Positions 32,361 to 44,300 of a stretch of 64,000 nucleotides of DNA are shown one piece after another. The notes under the pieces are model-generated. The model was not told where the DNA came from. It saw only the letters and a list, made by a program, of their open reading frames with translations, and made no database searches. The stretch spans positions 11,899,383 to 11,963,382 of the forward strand of contig JAKSZU010000004.1 in assembly GCA_026018925.1 (NCBI GenBank), written 5' to 3'. This DNA is from Tupaia tana. Lineage: Eukaryota; Chordata; Mammalia; Scandentia; Tupaiidae. Each line of letters opens with the position of its first letter. Position 1 is the first letter of the stretch. Position numbers and translations under genes: made by a program.

Positions 32361-35300
32361 CGGAGCCCGCGCACATTCTGCTTCCGAGTAATGGAGAATC
32401 TGGTGGTAGCCGGCGCCGCAGAGAGCCGGTTAGACTCTGACGTCGCCCAACACCTCCTTTTCACACGGAGGGAAAGTGAAACCCGAGGAGACGCAGAACT
32501 TAGCCAAGGCCACCAGATAGCAGGGCCGCCTCCTCCGCTTGTCAGAACAGCACGGCAGGGTGACCCCGTGGCCCGAATTCTTTATTGGGTGACTGAATAG
32601 GAGGTGGGTTCAGTGCAGTTTGGAGCCAGGGTTGGGTCACATCTTGGCTCCAGCACTTAAATCATCTTGAGCCCTGGAACGAGATAATTTGACTTTCTGG
32701 ACTCGTTTTCTCCTGTAAAATAGGACCAAACAGTAGGGTCTCCCTCATAGGGGTGTTAAGAAGAGTCAGAAGGCAGTACCTCTGGCTCCTCGTGACTTGT
32801 AATACGTGTCGCCTTTTAGTATTTTGATTTTTACTACTCTTCTAGAAAACCATGTTGGAAGGATCCTCAAGATAGCCCCTTCCTTTTTCAGAGGAGGAAG
32901 CTAAAGCCCAGAGAAGGATCCAGAGTTGCCCAGGACCACACAGTAAATTGGGAGATGAAACCCACGCAGGACACATTGGGAAACAAAATCTAATGGGATC
33001 GGGAACCAGCAGTTAGCGTAATGGCTATGTCGCTGGACTCCCACGTAGTCGACCGCGGTTCGCGTCTCGGACCCGGTGGCTTACAACTCACGCCCGCGTG
33101 TACGTGCGTGCCCAAGATCCCGAGAGGAGAATGGAGGAGAAGGGATTGCGGCGTGACCATCCCCCCTGGGGGGTGATTTCTCGCTTTCTGTCTCTATGTC
33201 TCTCTCTGTCTGTCTGGCGAGCGCACGCACCCTATAGCGAAAAACCTCTCCAAAAAAAAAAAAAAAAAAAAATCTAATGGGATCTTACAGCGTGCTTGAG
33301 TGAGCTAGTCACCTGCCCAAAGCTGTGGTGAGATTTCTTCCAGGAAGGGCAGGTTACAGTGTCCAGACCAGCATCTTTCCAGCCCTGCAAGGATTATTTC
33401 CCCTGCCCTCAGCTTACTGGAGACGGTAGGCAGCTGGCCAGAGGTTGCACATAGCAAGTGAGGGGCCGCCAGGGCTAGAGCTGAGAAGTCCTGCCGAGTA
33501 CTGCGAGGCTGAGGCGGGAGGAGAGAGGGACCCTGCAGTTCTGCCTCATGCCTGGTACCTTTGTTAATACAGGGCATTCAGAGCTCTTCATTTGTCATTG
33601 CATAACTGTCAGAAGGAAAGGGACGTGCGCTGTTTCTCAAACCTGTTTACCATGGGACGCCCCCACCCCATGCTTACATCAAGTCTGGCCATTTTCATGA
33701 CGCCAGTGTTTAGGAGGGAGCCGTAGCATGCTGTCCCCAGTGGTTGGTCTTCTGTATCACAGTCACCTGAGAGCCTGTTTAAAAAGCACATCTTTGGGAA
33801 CAGCAGGTGGCGTGGTGGTTATGGCACTGGACTCCCATGTGGCTGACCGCAGTTCGAGTCCCAGACCTGGTGGCTTGAAAATCACGTCAGTCACATGCGC
33901 ATGCGTGCCCAAAACCCCAGAAGGAGGGTAGAGGAGATGGGATTGCTGTGTGGTCACCCCCATGATTTCTCCTTTCCCTCTCTCTGGCGAGCGCATGCTC
34001 CCTAGATAAAATCCTTAAACAAATGAAAAGTGCACCTTTGAGTCCCACCTCAGACCTGTTCTGGGACCCTAAAGACCCAGGAGTCTACCTTTTATAAGCG
34101 TGGGGGATAATCTGGATGCATCTTAAAAGCAGTAACAGATTGGATAAAGCAGGTCTAGACCCCTGACTCTACTGCCCTTGGACAGACCATCGCGGACTCA
34201 GCCTAGTTTCCCCACCTGTCAGAAGGGCCGACATGAGGACAAGATGCAGTAAAGCTTACAGGGGCCTGGACTGGGTAGTGCGTGCCAGTGCACGGCGGCA
34301 GCTTCCACCGCCACCGTGGCTCCTGGCCTTCTGTGCTGTCTGGGGTTGTGCTCAGAGTGAAACACTGACAGGCACAGAGGAAAAGGGGCCCGGAACAGAA
34401 CAGAGCAACGGCGCTTTCTCACCACACTCCTGCCCACGTCCTGGTCCTAGGCAGTCCGAGAAAGGAAGCAGCAGGTTTTGAAGCATCTAAAGACAGTGCT
34501 GCTCCCACTGCTGTGCTTAGCCTTGGTTCCCGTCCCCGCGTATCATTAGGGTTGGGATTCCTGTCACTTCCCACGGCCACCAGCCCAGGGTGCCCAGCGT
34601 GCCCAGCGTGCCCAGTGTGGGCTAGGTGCTGGAGTGTGAACCTCGAGCGCCCTTTGCTCTTGGGGGCCCAGCCCGATGGATTTCAGTGCTTAGGGGCTTG
34701 TCTCAGGCCAGAGAGCTCGCCTTCAAGTGCTTGCTCTTTCCACTTCCTGACAAAAGTTTGTTGCAAAAGTCTTAAGGCTCGGTTTCCCCTTAGAATGGGG
34801 TCGTAATAGTGCCTACCTCAGATACTGTAAAGACTAAATGAGATAGGGACCAGCAGTTAGAGTAATGGCTATGTCGCTGGACTCCCACGTAGTCAACCTC
34901 GGTTCGAGTCCTGGACCCAGTGGCTTAAACTCATGCCAGGTACGTGTGCGTGCATGCCCAAGATCCCGAGAGGAGAATGGAGAAGGGATTGCGGCGTGGC
35001 CATCCCCCCTGGGGGGTGATTTCTTGCTTTCTGTCTCTCTGTCTGTCTGGCGAGCACACGCGCCCTATAGCAAACACCCCCCCCCCCCCCCCAAAAAAAG
35101 ACTAAATGAGATAAAGCCAAGGTACAAGTGCTTGGTGTAGTACATTTAGAGTTCTCCTGCTCTCCGAGTGGAATCAGTCTGGTAAATATTTTTCTTTTTT
35201 TTTTTTGGAGAGGTTTTTGCTATAGGGCGCGTGTGCTCGCCAGCCAGACAGAGAGAAACAGAGAGATAGAAAGCGAGAAATCACCCCCCAGGGGGGATGG

Positions 35301-38300
35301 CCACGCCGCAATCCCTTCTCCTCCATTCTCCTCTCGGGATCTTGGGCACGCACGCACACGTGCCCGGCGTGAGTTCAAGCCACCGGGTCTGGGACTCGAA
35401 CCATGGTCGACTACGTGGGAGTCCAGCGACATAGCCATTACGCTAACTGCTGGTCCCCCCCGTCTGGTAAATATTAATGGGGAGGGTGTAAGGACTCGCA
35501 CTGCCCCGTCGAGGGGCGTGGAAGGCTTGTGAAAGGAGGTGGCACTGAAGCACAAGCTCAGGCCCAGTAGGAGGTAGCTAGTGAGGAAAGAACGGCGTTC
35601 CCGGAGAGGGGCTAGATGCCGGAGACCAGGGCAGCTCGGTGTCGGGGAGAGTGATCTAGTTGTAGTGGTGGGGGGACGGAGACTAGAGAACAAGGGGCCC
35701 TGTAGGGTGTGTGTGCACGCGGAAAGCACCTGAGTATGGGGGAGACAGCCCCCATAGGACTTGGTTGCACTGCAGCTCTTCCCTCCCGTTCTCCATCTCC
35801 TCGGGATCCCGGGCACATGTGTGTGCCTGGCGTGAAGCCGACAGACCGGGACTTGAACCACAGTCGGCGGCTTGGGATCTGGCTTCCTTTGTGCTGTGGG
35901 ACCAGCCCTTCTGTGACTTTGTCCTAAGAGCCCCAAGGGAGCTGGTGACCGGTTTTGTCCCATTTGTGTTTTGGAGCTGTTTTCGTGGGGCCCAGTGAGA
36001 AAAGATGGAAGCAGGAGATCACTTTCAAAGCTGTTGGAAAGAAAACTGACAGGGTGAAGGTGGAGTCTATTGTTGACTGACAGGTTGGGCTGAAAGATCT
36101 TTGGGGTGTCATCCAAGAAACGTTTGTGGGGCCAATTATGCAGAGGTCGCGGTGGCTGGGTTCCACATGGCCGACTAAGTGGTTTGAGCCCTGGACCGGT
36201 GGTTTGAAAAACACGCCATGTCATGTGTGTGCATGCCCGGGGTCCTAGTGGGAGAACGGAGGGGAAGGGACTGTGGCATGAACATCCTCCGTCGGTGATT
36301 TCTCACTGTCTGTCTTACCTCTCAGTCAACGCAGAGACCCCACGGCTATAGGTCAAACAAGCAAACGAACAGCAGCAGCTGCATCTGAGGTGTTGGTGGG
36401 AGGGAAGGAGGACGTGCCTGCAAGGGCCCCGGGTCCTTAGATTTGGGTGACAGGTGGAAGGAGATGGGGCTGCGAGGCAGCAGGCCTGGAGGGGAGAAGG
36501 CTGCGGCCCAGGAGCACGAGCGAGGAGCGAGCGTCCCAGAGCCCGCCCCAGGTGGTGATGGCGGTCTTGGACATCCTGGGTCCATGGCCTCTCGGTTACT
36601 CGTCTGCGCCATCCCTTCTCCACGGCTCCGTCCTGCTGGGACTTGGGGCGTGCACACACACTCCTGGTGTGCCTTCCGAGCCACTGGGGCTGGATTCAAA
36701 CCCGGTGAGCCATGTACACACGGCTTTAGGGACGGGCTCCCCACCTGCCTCACCAAGTGAGGGTGGAGCTGGAGGATGGTGAGGACGACCCACTTGGGTC
36801 TGTGCTCCAAGGGCATCGAAGACGTCGTCTGAGCCTGATGAGGGTCTGGGTGTGCAGAGACCGGCCGTGCTGTGGATTCCGCACAGGTGGCACCCCAGGG
36901 CGAGCATGGGGGGGCTCCATGTCCTTCACACAGTAAACATTTGCCAGGCTCCTTCCTGCTCCGGGAGCCACGTGACATGGCCGACTAGAGGTCCCAGCCC
37001 TCACGTAGGCCCTGGTCTATAGGACTAGGGTGTCGAGAGGGCAGGATTCTGGCCTGGGGATGGGTGGGGGCCTTGGGTTGCCGTAGCTCCTCAGGAAGCC
37101 CCAGACTGCCCTGAGCTGTGGGACCACACCCTGCCCTCCCTCGGGGCCAGCTGGGAGGCGGCGGCTGCTCTGTGGCTGGGGGGTGCCGCCCTGGCTGCTG
37201 CCCAGGCCCTCGTCCTGACCCACTCCTTGTTCTTGCAGGGCTGCCCAGGACAAGCACCCGGAGCCCCTCCGGGGAGTTACTACCCTGGACCTCCCCACAG
37301 CGGAGGGCAGTACGGCAGCGGGCTACCCCCTGGTGGTGGTTACGGGGGTGCCGCCCCTGGGGGCCCTTACGGACCAGCAGCTGGTGGCGGGCCCTATGGA
37401 CACCCTAACGCTGGGGGGCTCCCTGGAGCTCCAGGAGGACCCTATGGCGGTGCAGCCCCAGGAGGCCCCTACGGCCAGCCACCTCCCACTGCCTATGGTG
37501 CCCAGCAGCCCGGGCCCTACGGACAGGGTAAGTCGAGCCTCGGGACCCTGGGTGGTTGTCCTGGCCCTGAATTGTCCGAGACCTGTGGTTGACCTTCTTG
37601 TGGGTGTGCAGGAGCATCACCAGCTTCCAGCTTGGCTGGAGTCAGCAGGGCGAGAAGCCTGTCTGCTGGCTTTGCTGTGGTGACGCGGCTGCCAGGCTGT
37701 CCTCGGCTGAGTGACTGTCGTCTCTGCACGTGCCTGCCTGCGCCCCTGCAGCGGGGGTGGGGGGGTGCTGCAGAACTGCTCGGTGTGTCTTCACTCCAGG
37801 CCATGCTGAAGGAGCAGCCATCTGGGGCTAGCCTTGTAGCAGAGGAAAAGAACAGGAGGCTAGCAGGAACACACCATGCTGCAGGCATTCTGCCCTGACT
37901 ACCAGGCGTTCCGGCCAGTCATGGGTTTTTGGCCCAAGCCCGTCCCCTGGTGGAGCCTGACATCCACGGGGGGACTGGTGCTCCTGTCCTGGAGGAACCG
38001 TGCCAGGAGGCAGGGTATGCGTGCCGCTGCAGGAGAGGGCGGAGCCCTGTCCCTGTGGGAGGGAGACTGGCCTGTGCGTGTAGAAAGGTGAGGAGGCCTG
38101 AGGTCACTTTGATCTGTCCATTATTTCACCTTTTTAAAAAAGTTTTTATTATTTATTTGTTCCATCAGTGAGAGTGCACCTGGTAGGGTCTCGGTGTGAC
38201 AGCCAGCCCTGGGTGGTGGGCAGGCACGTGCCCGATGCACTTAGGAGGTCTCTAGACTTGAACTGGGAACCTTCCTGGGTGGGGTTGCCTCGTGTGCCAT

Positions 38301-41300
38301 CTTAGCCTCAGTGTCCACATCTCTACGAGGGGGGCAGTGCCCCTACCTCACAGAGCTGATGAGGATTACATGAGGCAGTGTGAGTGATGCTGAGCACCGA
38401 ATCAGCCCATGGGAAGGGATTCAAGAGGCCAGCAGGTGGCGTAGTGGTTAAGGTGCTGGACTCCTGCATGGCCTCCCACAGTTTGAGTCCCGGACCTGGC
38501 AGCTTCCTTTCTTGCTTTTTCTCTTCTTCTGCTAAACTGCCCTATAGCAAATGTTAGAATAATAACTAATGCAAAGAAGATATTATAAATAAAGTAAAAT
38601 AAATGTTAAAAAAAACTAAAAATAATAGCTAATAATAATAATTAATTTTTTAAAAATACGACATTTGATCAGAGGACCTGTCCTGACCATTCTAAGCAAA
38701 GGCGGGTTTAGCATTTACTGAGCTAGCAGGTTTGACGAGGGCCTTACCATTAGAGGTGCAGAGGCAGGCGGGAGAGTGGTGGGCCGAGAGGGCAAAAGGT
38801 GCTGCAGGGGGCGTGCTGGCAAGGTTGGCAGGGCGGGGAGACAGGCAGAGCAGTGTGGGTGGAGACCGCAGCTTGGCAAGGTTTCTGAGCAGTCTCCTAG
38901 CGGTCTAGGGAAGGTGAATGCCAGCCTCTGCTTCGGTCAGCTCCTTCACAGGAGTCTGGGCCACCAGCAGGGCAGCCTGGAGCCACTTGGTGCACCTGAA
39001 AGCCCTCTAGGGAGCAGCACTGCTGGGAGCAAGCAGCGTTACTGTGCGGGGCAGGTGGCCCTGGCGAGTGTTTAGCTGGGCTTCCAGGCGCTGTGAGCCC
39101 ATGTCATGGCTCCTGTCGGAGCCCAGAGCCTTGGGCCATTTGCTTCCAGCTCAGCAGATGTATAGTGGGTCTCCCTCCTTAGGGTCTGCTCTCCGAGCCC
39201 GTGTGAGTGTTGGGTCTCCCTCCCTGTGGTCTGCTCTCCGAGCCCCCCGTGTGAGTGCTGGGTCTCCCTCCTTAGGGTCTGCTCTCTGAGCCCGTGTGAG
39301 TGCTGGGTCTCCTCTCCTTTGGTCTTCTCTCCGAGCCCGTGTGAGGTCCCTGCAGGGAAAGGAGCCCTGACTCTGAAGCCTCGCCTTTCCTGGCCCGAGC
39401 CCAGATTGCCTGGAACTGGTGCACCTTGGACTCTCAGCCACCCACTTTCTTTTTTTTTTTTTCTTTTTTTTTTTTTTTTTGAGAGGTTTTTCGCTATAGG
39501 GCGTGTGCGCTCGCCAGACAGACAGACAGAGAGAGACAGAGAGACAGAAAGCGAGAAATCACCCCCGGGGGGATGACCATGCCACAATCCTTTCTCCTCC
39601 ATTCTCCTCTCGGGATCTTGGGCACGCACGCACATGTGCCCGGCGTGAGTTTTAAGCCACTGGGTCCGGGATGCGGACCGCGGTCGACTACGTGGGAGTC
39701 CAGCAACATAGCCATTACGCTAACTGCTGGTTCCCATCAGCCGCCCACTTTCTGCCTCGCCAGTGTGGCTAGAGCAGTACTGTTTCAGCGTGACCCATGT
39801 GTCACCTGCTTTTAGTCACCTGCAAGGCCCGCTTTGCCCCACTGAACCTGGATCTGAAGTTGAGCACTGCTGCTCTGGCAGGCGGGGCTGACCATTGGAG
39901 ATGCCCCTGCCCACAGGAAAGGTCCTGAGGAGCCCTTCTGCCCTGACCTGTACCGAAGAGCCCAGACTGAGTGCTTGAACACTTGCTGTGTGTGCCACAC
40001 GTTTGCCCTCCCCAGCTCAGCCCTCTGTCTCCCTTCTCTTCCTCTGCGGAGACCTCCCAGGCCCTTTGCTAAGAGTGCTTTTTCCTTTATGAGAGAGACA
40101 GAGGGTTTCTGTTTTCTGTCTTTGTTCCCCTCTCAGTTTGCTTAGGCCGCGTGTACTCACCAGAGACAGAGGCAGAGGGAGGGAATGTGAGAAAGCATCC
40201 CCCGGGGGGATGGGCACACCACAGCCCTTCTCCTCCCGGGATTTTGGGCATGCACACACACCTGGACAGCGTGTTTTTCAAACCACCGGATCCAGGACTT
40301 GAACTGCACAGTTGGCCATGTGGGATCCAGCCCTGTTAACCACTGCACCACTGGCTGACCCGAGATAGGTGTTTTTGACAGGAGTCTCACCGTGACAGGA
40401 CCCTCGTGCCCCAGCGTCCCTTTAGCCAAGATGACAGGTGCTCAGCACCGAGCCCAGTATGGTCAGGCTGGCCTGAGAACTAGACCCGGCCTCCTGCACG
40501 GCGTCCTTCCCCACACAGCAGGGCTGTCTGTTCCTCAGCAGCTGGATCCAAGAGCTTCATTTTTCTGTTATTCAGTTAAAAGCCCTTACGACCCGCAGGA
40601 GTGGCTTCACGTTAGGAGCAAAATCGGTCCTCAGAAGGACTCCCTTTTCCTGAGTCACACAGGGTAGTAAGGATCAGCCGGGACTTGAATCCAGGTCTGC
40701 TTCGATTCCAAAGCCTGGGCTCTTCTGTACACACCACACAGACCACGCTGTTAGCGATGCCCCTGCCCGGGGCTGTGGCCCTCTTTCCCCTAGACAGCGC
40801 TGTTTTCAGGGCGGTGAGTGGAGCTTGCCTGGACTTCCCATCCGAGAAGACAGACGAGACTAGCCAGCTCCTCGGTCAGCCAGAACTTTCCCCTGGCCTC
40901 ACCACTGGCACTGCCCCCGGCTTTCTCCGGTACGTTTGCATATAAAGGAGGCCCTGGGGCCGGCAGGTGGTGTGGTGGTTAAGGTGCTGGACTCCCACAT
41001 GGTCGACCACGGTTCAAGTCTTGGACCTGGCGGCTTGCACGCTCTCTCTCTCTCTCTCTCTATGTCTCTCTTCCTCTCTCTCCTTCTCTCATCAAATTAG
41101 AAAATAATAAATAAAATTAAATAAATAAATATTAAAAAAAAATAAAATAAAGGAGGCCCTTTTGTAGCCAGGTAACTCCGTAGGTTTCCCGATAAGTGGA
41201 ACTGGCTCCCTGCTTCTCCACCTTCATCGACCGCCCTTCCCTCCATCCCTCAGCTCGCCTTTTCCGGAGAGTTTATATACACACACAAACGCACATACAT

Positions 41301-44300
41301 ATATACTTACATACATGCACACGTACATACATATATGTATTTATACACATACATACATGCGCATGCACGCGTACATATATGTATTTATACACGTACATAT
41401 ATGCACACATACATATATATATATACACACACAGGTGTATACTTATTGGTTATTTAATTAGGTTCAGGCAAGAAATTTAGAACACGAATTTGTGTGAATG
41501 AGCTCCATTTGTCAGGGCAGACACGGACCACAGGGAGCCCTGGAGCTGAGGAACAGCTTTGATTTTTGGTAAAATGTGTGAGTCCACAGCTTCCTGGTCA
41601 ACCTTGCGCTGCTCTGAAATCTCCTATTTCTCTGTGTCGAAGATCTCACCTTCCTGGTGTCTGGGCTCTCATAGCTTCTTTTTCGTGAAATAAGCATCGG
41701 TAAGGTGCTCTGGGACTTTTACTTTGTGAATACCAGTTTTCGTGGAGGTGGCGATGACAGATCGCTGGTGTGTTCTACGCAGTGGAACTCGCCTGCGGAC
41801 CAGCAGTCCAGTCACAAGTAGCAGCCGCTGCCCGGCTGCTTCAGGAGAACCACTCCTGCTCGGTGGCGGCCACGAGGGTGATCAGCTCGGTCCCGGAGTG
41901 AGGCTGGCTCGCAGCTTCCTCCCGTGCTGACTGGAGGGCTTTTGCCATGGCTCAGCAGCTTTCGAGGCACATCTTCAGTAGGATAATACCTAGGCATTTT
42001 ACACAGCTTAACCGCCCGGGTACCACCATTCTTGTTCACGCCGACTGGTTTTGTGACAGTGGCAAGAAGCTTCTCCTACTTTATCTTTGCAATCCTGGAT
42101 TTACTGGCCGAGTGTTTCTTCTCCTGCACGGCCTTCCTGCTGGATTGGGGGTATGTGCTGATGCCCTGGACTCGGACAGGGTTTTGGCTGTAATGGAGCT
42201 TCCCCTTCTTGGGCCTTTTTAGCCTCGGGGTCACCCCCCCCCTTTTTTTTTTAAAGAGAATTTTTGCTATAAGGTGCGTGTGTACTGGAGACACAGAGAC
42301 AGAAAGTGAGAAATACCCCCCGGAGGGATGGCCATGCCACAGTGCCTTCTCTTCTTGGGATTTTGGGCATGCATGCACATGCACCTGGCGTGAGTATTAA
42401 GCCACTGGGTCCGAGACTCAAACTGCAGTTTGAGTGTGTGTGAATCCAACGTAACCATTTCGCCATCTGCTGGTCCCTGGTCACCCCTCTTAGCCTTGTC
42501 CCTGGCATCAGCCTTCTTAGCTTCAGGTTTCTTGTTAGTGTGCTGCTTCTCAGCTTTTCCACCTGCCATCTTGTAGAGTGGGAAGGACTCCAGAGAGTTC
42601 TTAAATGCTGGAGGGGACAGGCCACTGCTCCTTAGAAACAGGCAGGCAGAGAAGGGACCGAGGCGCTCGAAGTCCTGAGGATTCAGGGAGCAGAACTCAG
42701 CTGCAATTACTCGTCCACACTGAGGACGTGCTCTAAGCCTGTCAGCTGGATGGAAGGCGGGGTGGGTGTGTGAGGCTCTGGGCAGGGGAGACCTGGAGCC
42801 AGGTGCTCGTTCTCAGCCTCTCTGCGGATTAGGCCTTGAGACCTGGCTCCGGCTCCGACCCGTTCTGCAGGGGGCGGCCCTCCCGGCGTGGACCCCGAGG
42901 CCTACTCCTGGTTCCAGTCAGTGGACTGCGATCACAGCGGCTACATCTCCATCAAGGAGCTGAAGCAGGCGCTGGTCAACTCCAACTGGTCCTCGTTCAA
43001 CGACGAGACGTGCCTCATGATGATAAGTGAGTGTAGCCCTTCTCCCTGGGCTGGTTAGAGCCGGCAGAGCGACCCGACGGTGGGCAGCCATCCTGAGGGG
43101 AGAGCTTTGGGCCGGGAGGACCTCAGGGAGGAAGCTAGTTCAGATTCCCTGGATTGAAGCTCTTCCCCATGGCTTTCTCCAGCTGAGTTCCGGGCTAACT
43201 CGGCTTCCCACTCCCGAATGGGAAGGCGGACTCTGCCCTGTAGGGAATGGCAGCAGCAGCCGGCATGGGCCAGGGTCCTGGGGTCAGTGCTGAGCCTGCA
43301 GAGAAACGCATCCTGGACAGGGCGGGGCCGAGGGTGGCCCCGGAGGGAGGCGGGTGCACCGCGTGACAAAGGCGTCTTGGGTGAGGCCCCGGGCTCCGGC
43401 CTGTGCTTTTGGAGGCTCCTCCAGCTGGGAGACAGATGCTTAGCCGGGCCGAGGACCCTGGGCTTTGGTCTCAAAGCTGTCCCCCTCTCCCTCCGACCCA
43501 CAGACATGTTTGATAAGACCAGGTCCGGCCGCATCGACGTCCACGGCTTCTCAGCCCTGTGGAAGTTCATCCAGCAGTGGAGGGGCCTCTTCCAGCAGTA
43601 CGACCGGGACGGCTCGGGCTCCATCAGCTCCTCGGAGCTGCAGCAAGGTGAGGGCTGCGGCAGGGTCTGTGGGCAGGCAGGGCCAGGCTCTTCTCATTCC
43701 CCGAGACAGATCCCAGCTGTCCCTGCACTACGGGTGCTGTGCACGGTGTGGGCCGTCCCTCCCCACCAAGAACTGAGGCAAGACCAGGGCAGGGACCAGA
43801 ACCCGCCCTGGGCTCCCTGGTACTGGGACTTCAGCAGTGCAGGGCGAGGCGGCCCCAGGCGGAGCTTAAGGATGGCACTTGGCACCCTGAGGCACGTAGA
43901 GACCAGTGTGCTTGGCTCTGTGGTTCTTCTATCCAATTCCAAGCATGTAGGATGGAAAAAGCGCTGCACAGGGGCTCAGAAAGAGCCCCCTCTGCCAGAA
44001 GGCAGTCTCCCCAGCTTTGGGACCTGGAGCATTCCACCCAGGTCGATCCAGCCGGAGACGCAGCCTGGGCTCGGGCCGTCAGTTAGCGGGCCGGCTGCTG
44101 ATGAGGTGGGAGAACCCAGCGGAGCCTCTGCCACCCAGAGTCCAGTCCGTGCCTGGGCCGCGAGTTTCAGAGACCGAGGAGGTCTGTGGGGTGGGGTGCG
44201 TGTACCCCATGGACAGAACCGATCCCCTTTTCTTTTGCCAGCTCTGTCTTGGATGTTGGTAAGGACAACACTGAGAACAAAATTCTTATTTGTGGAGTGC

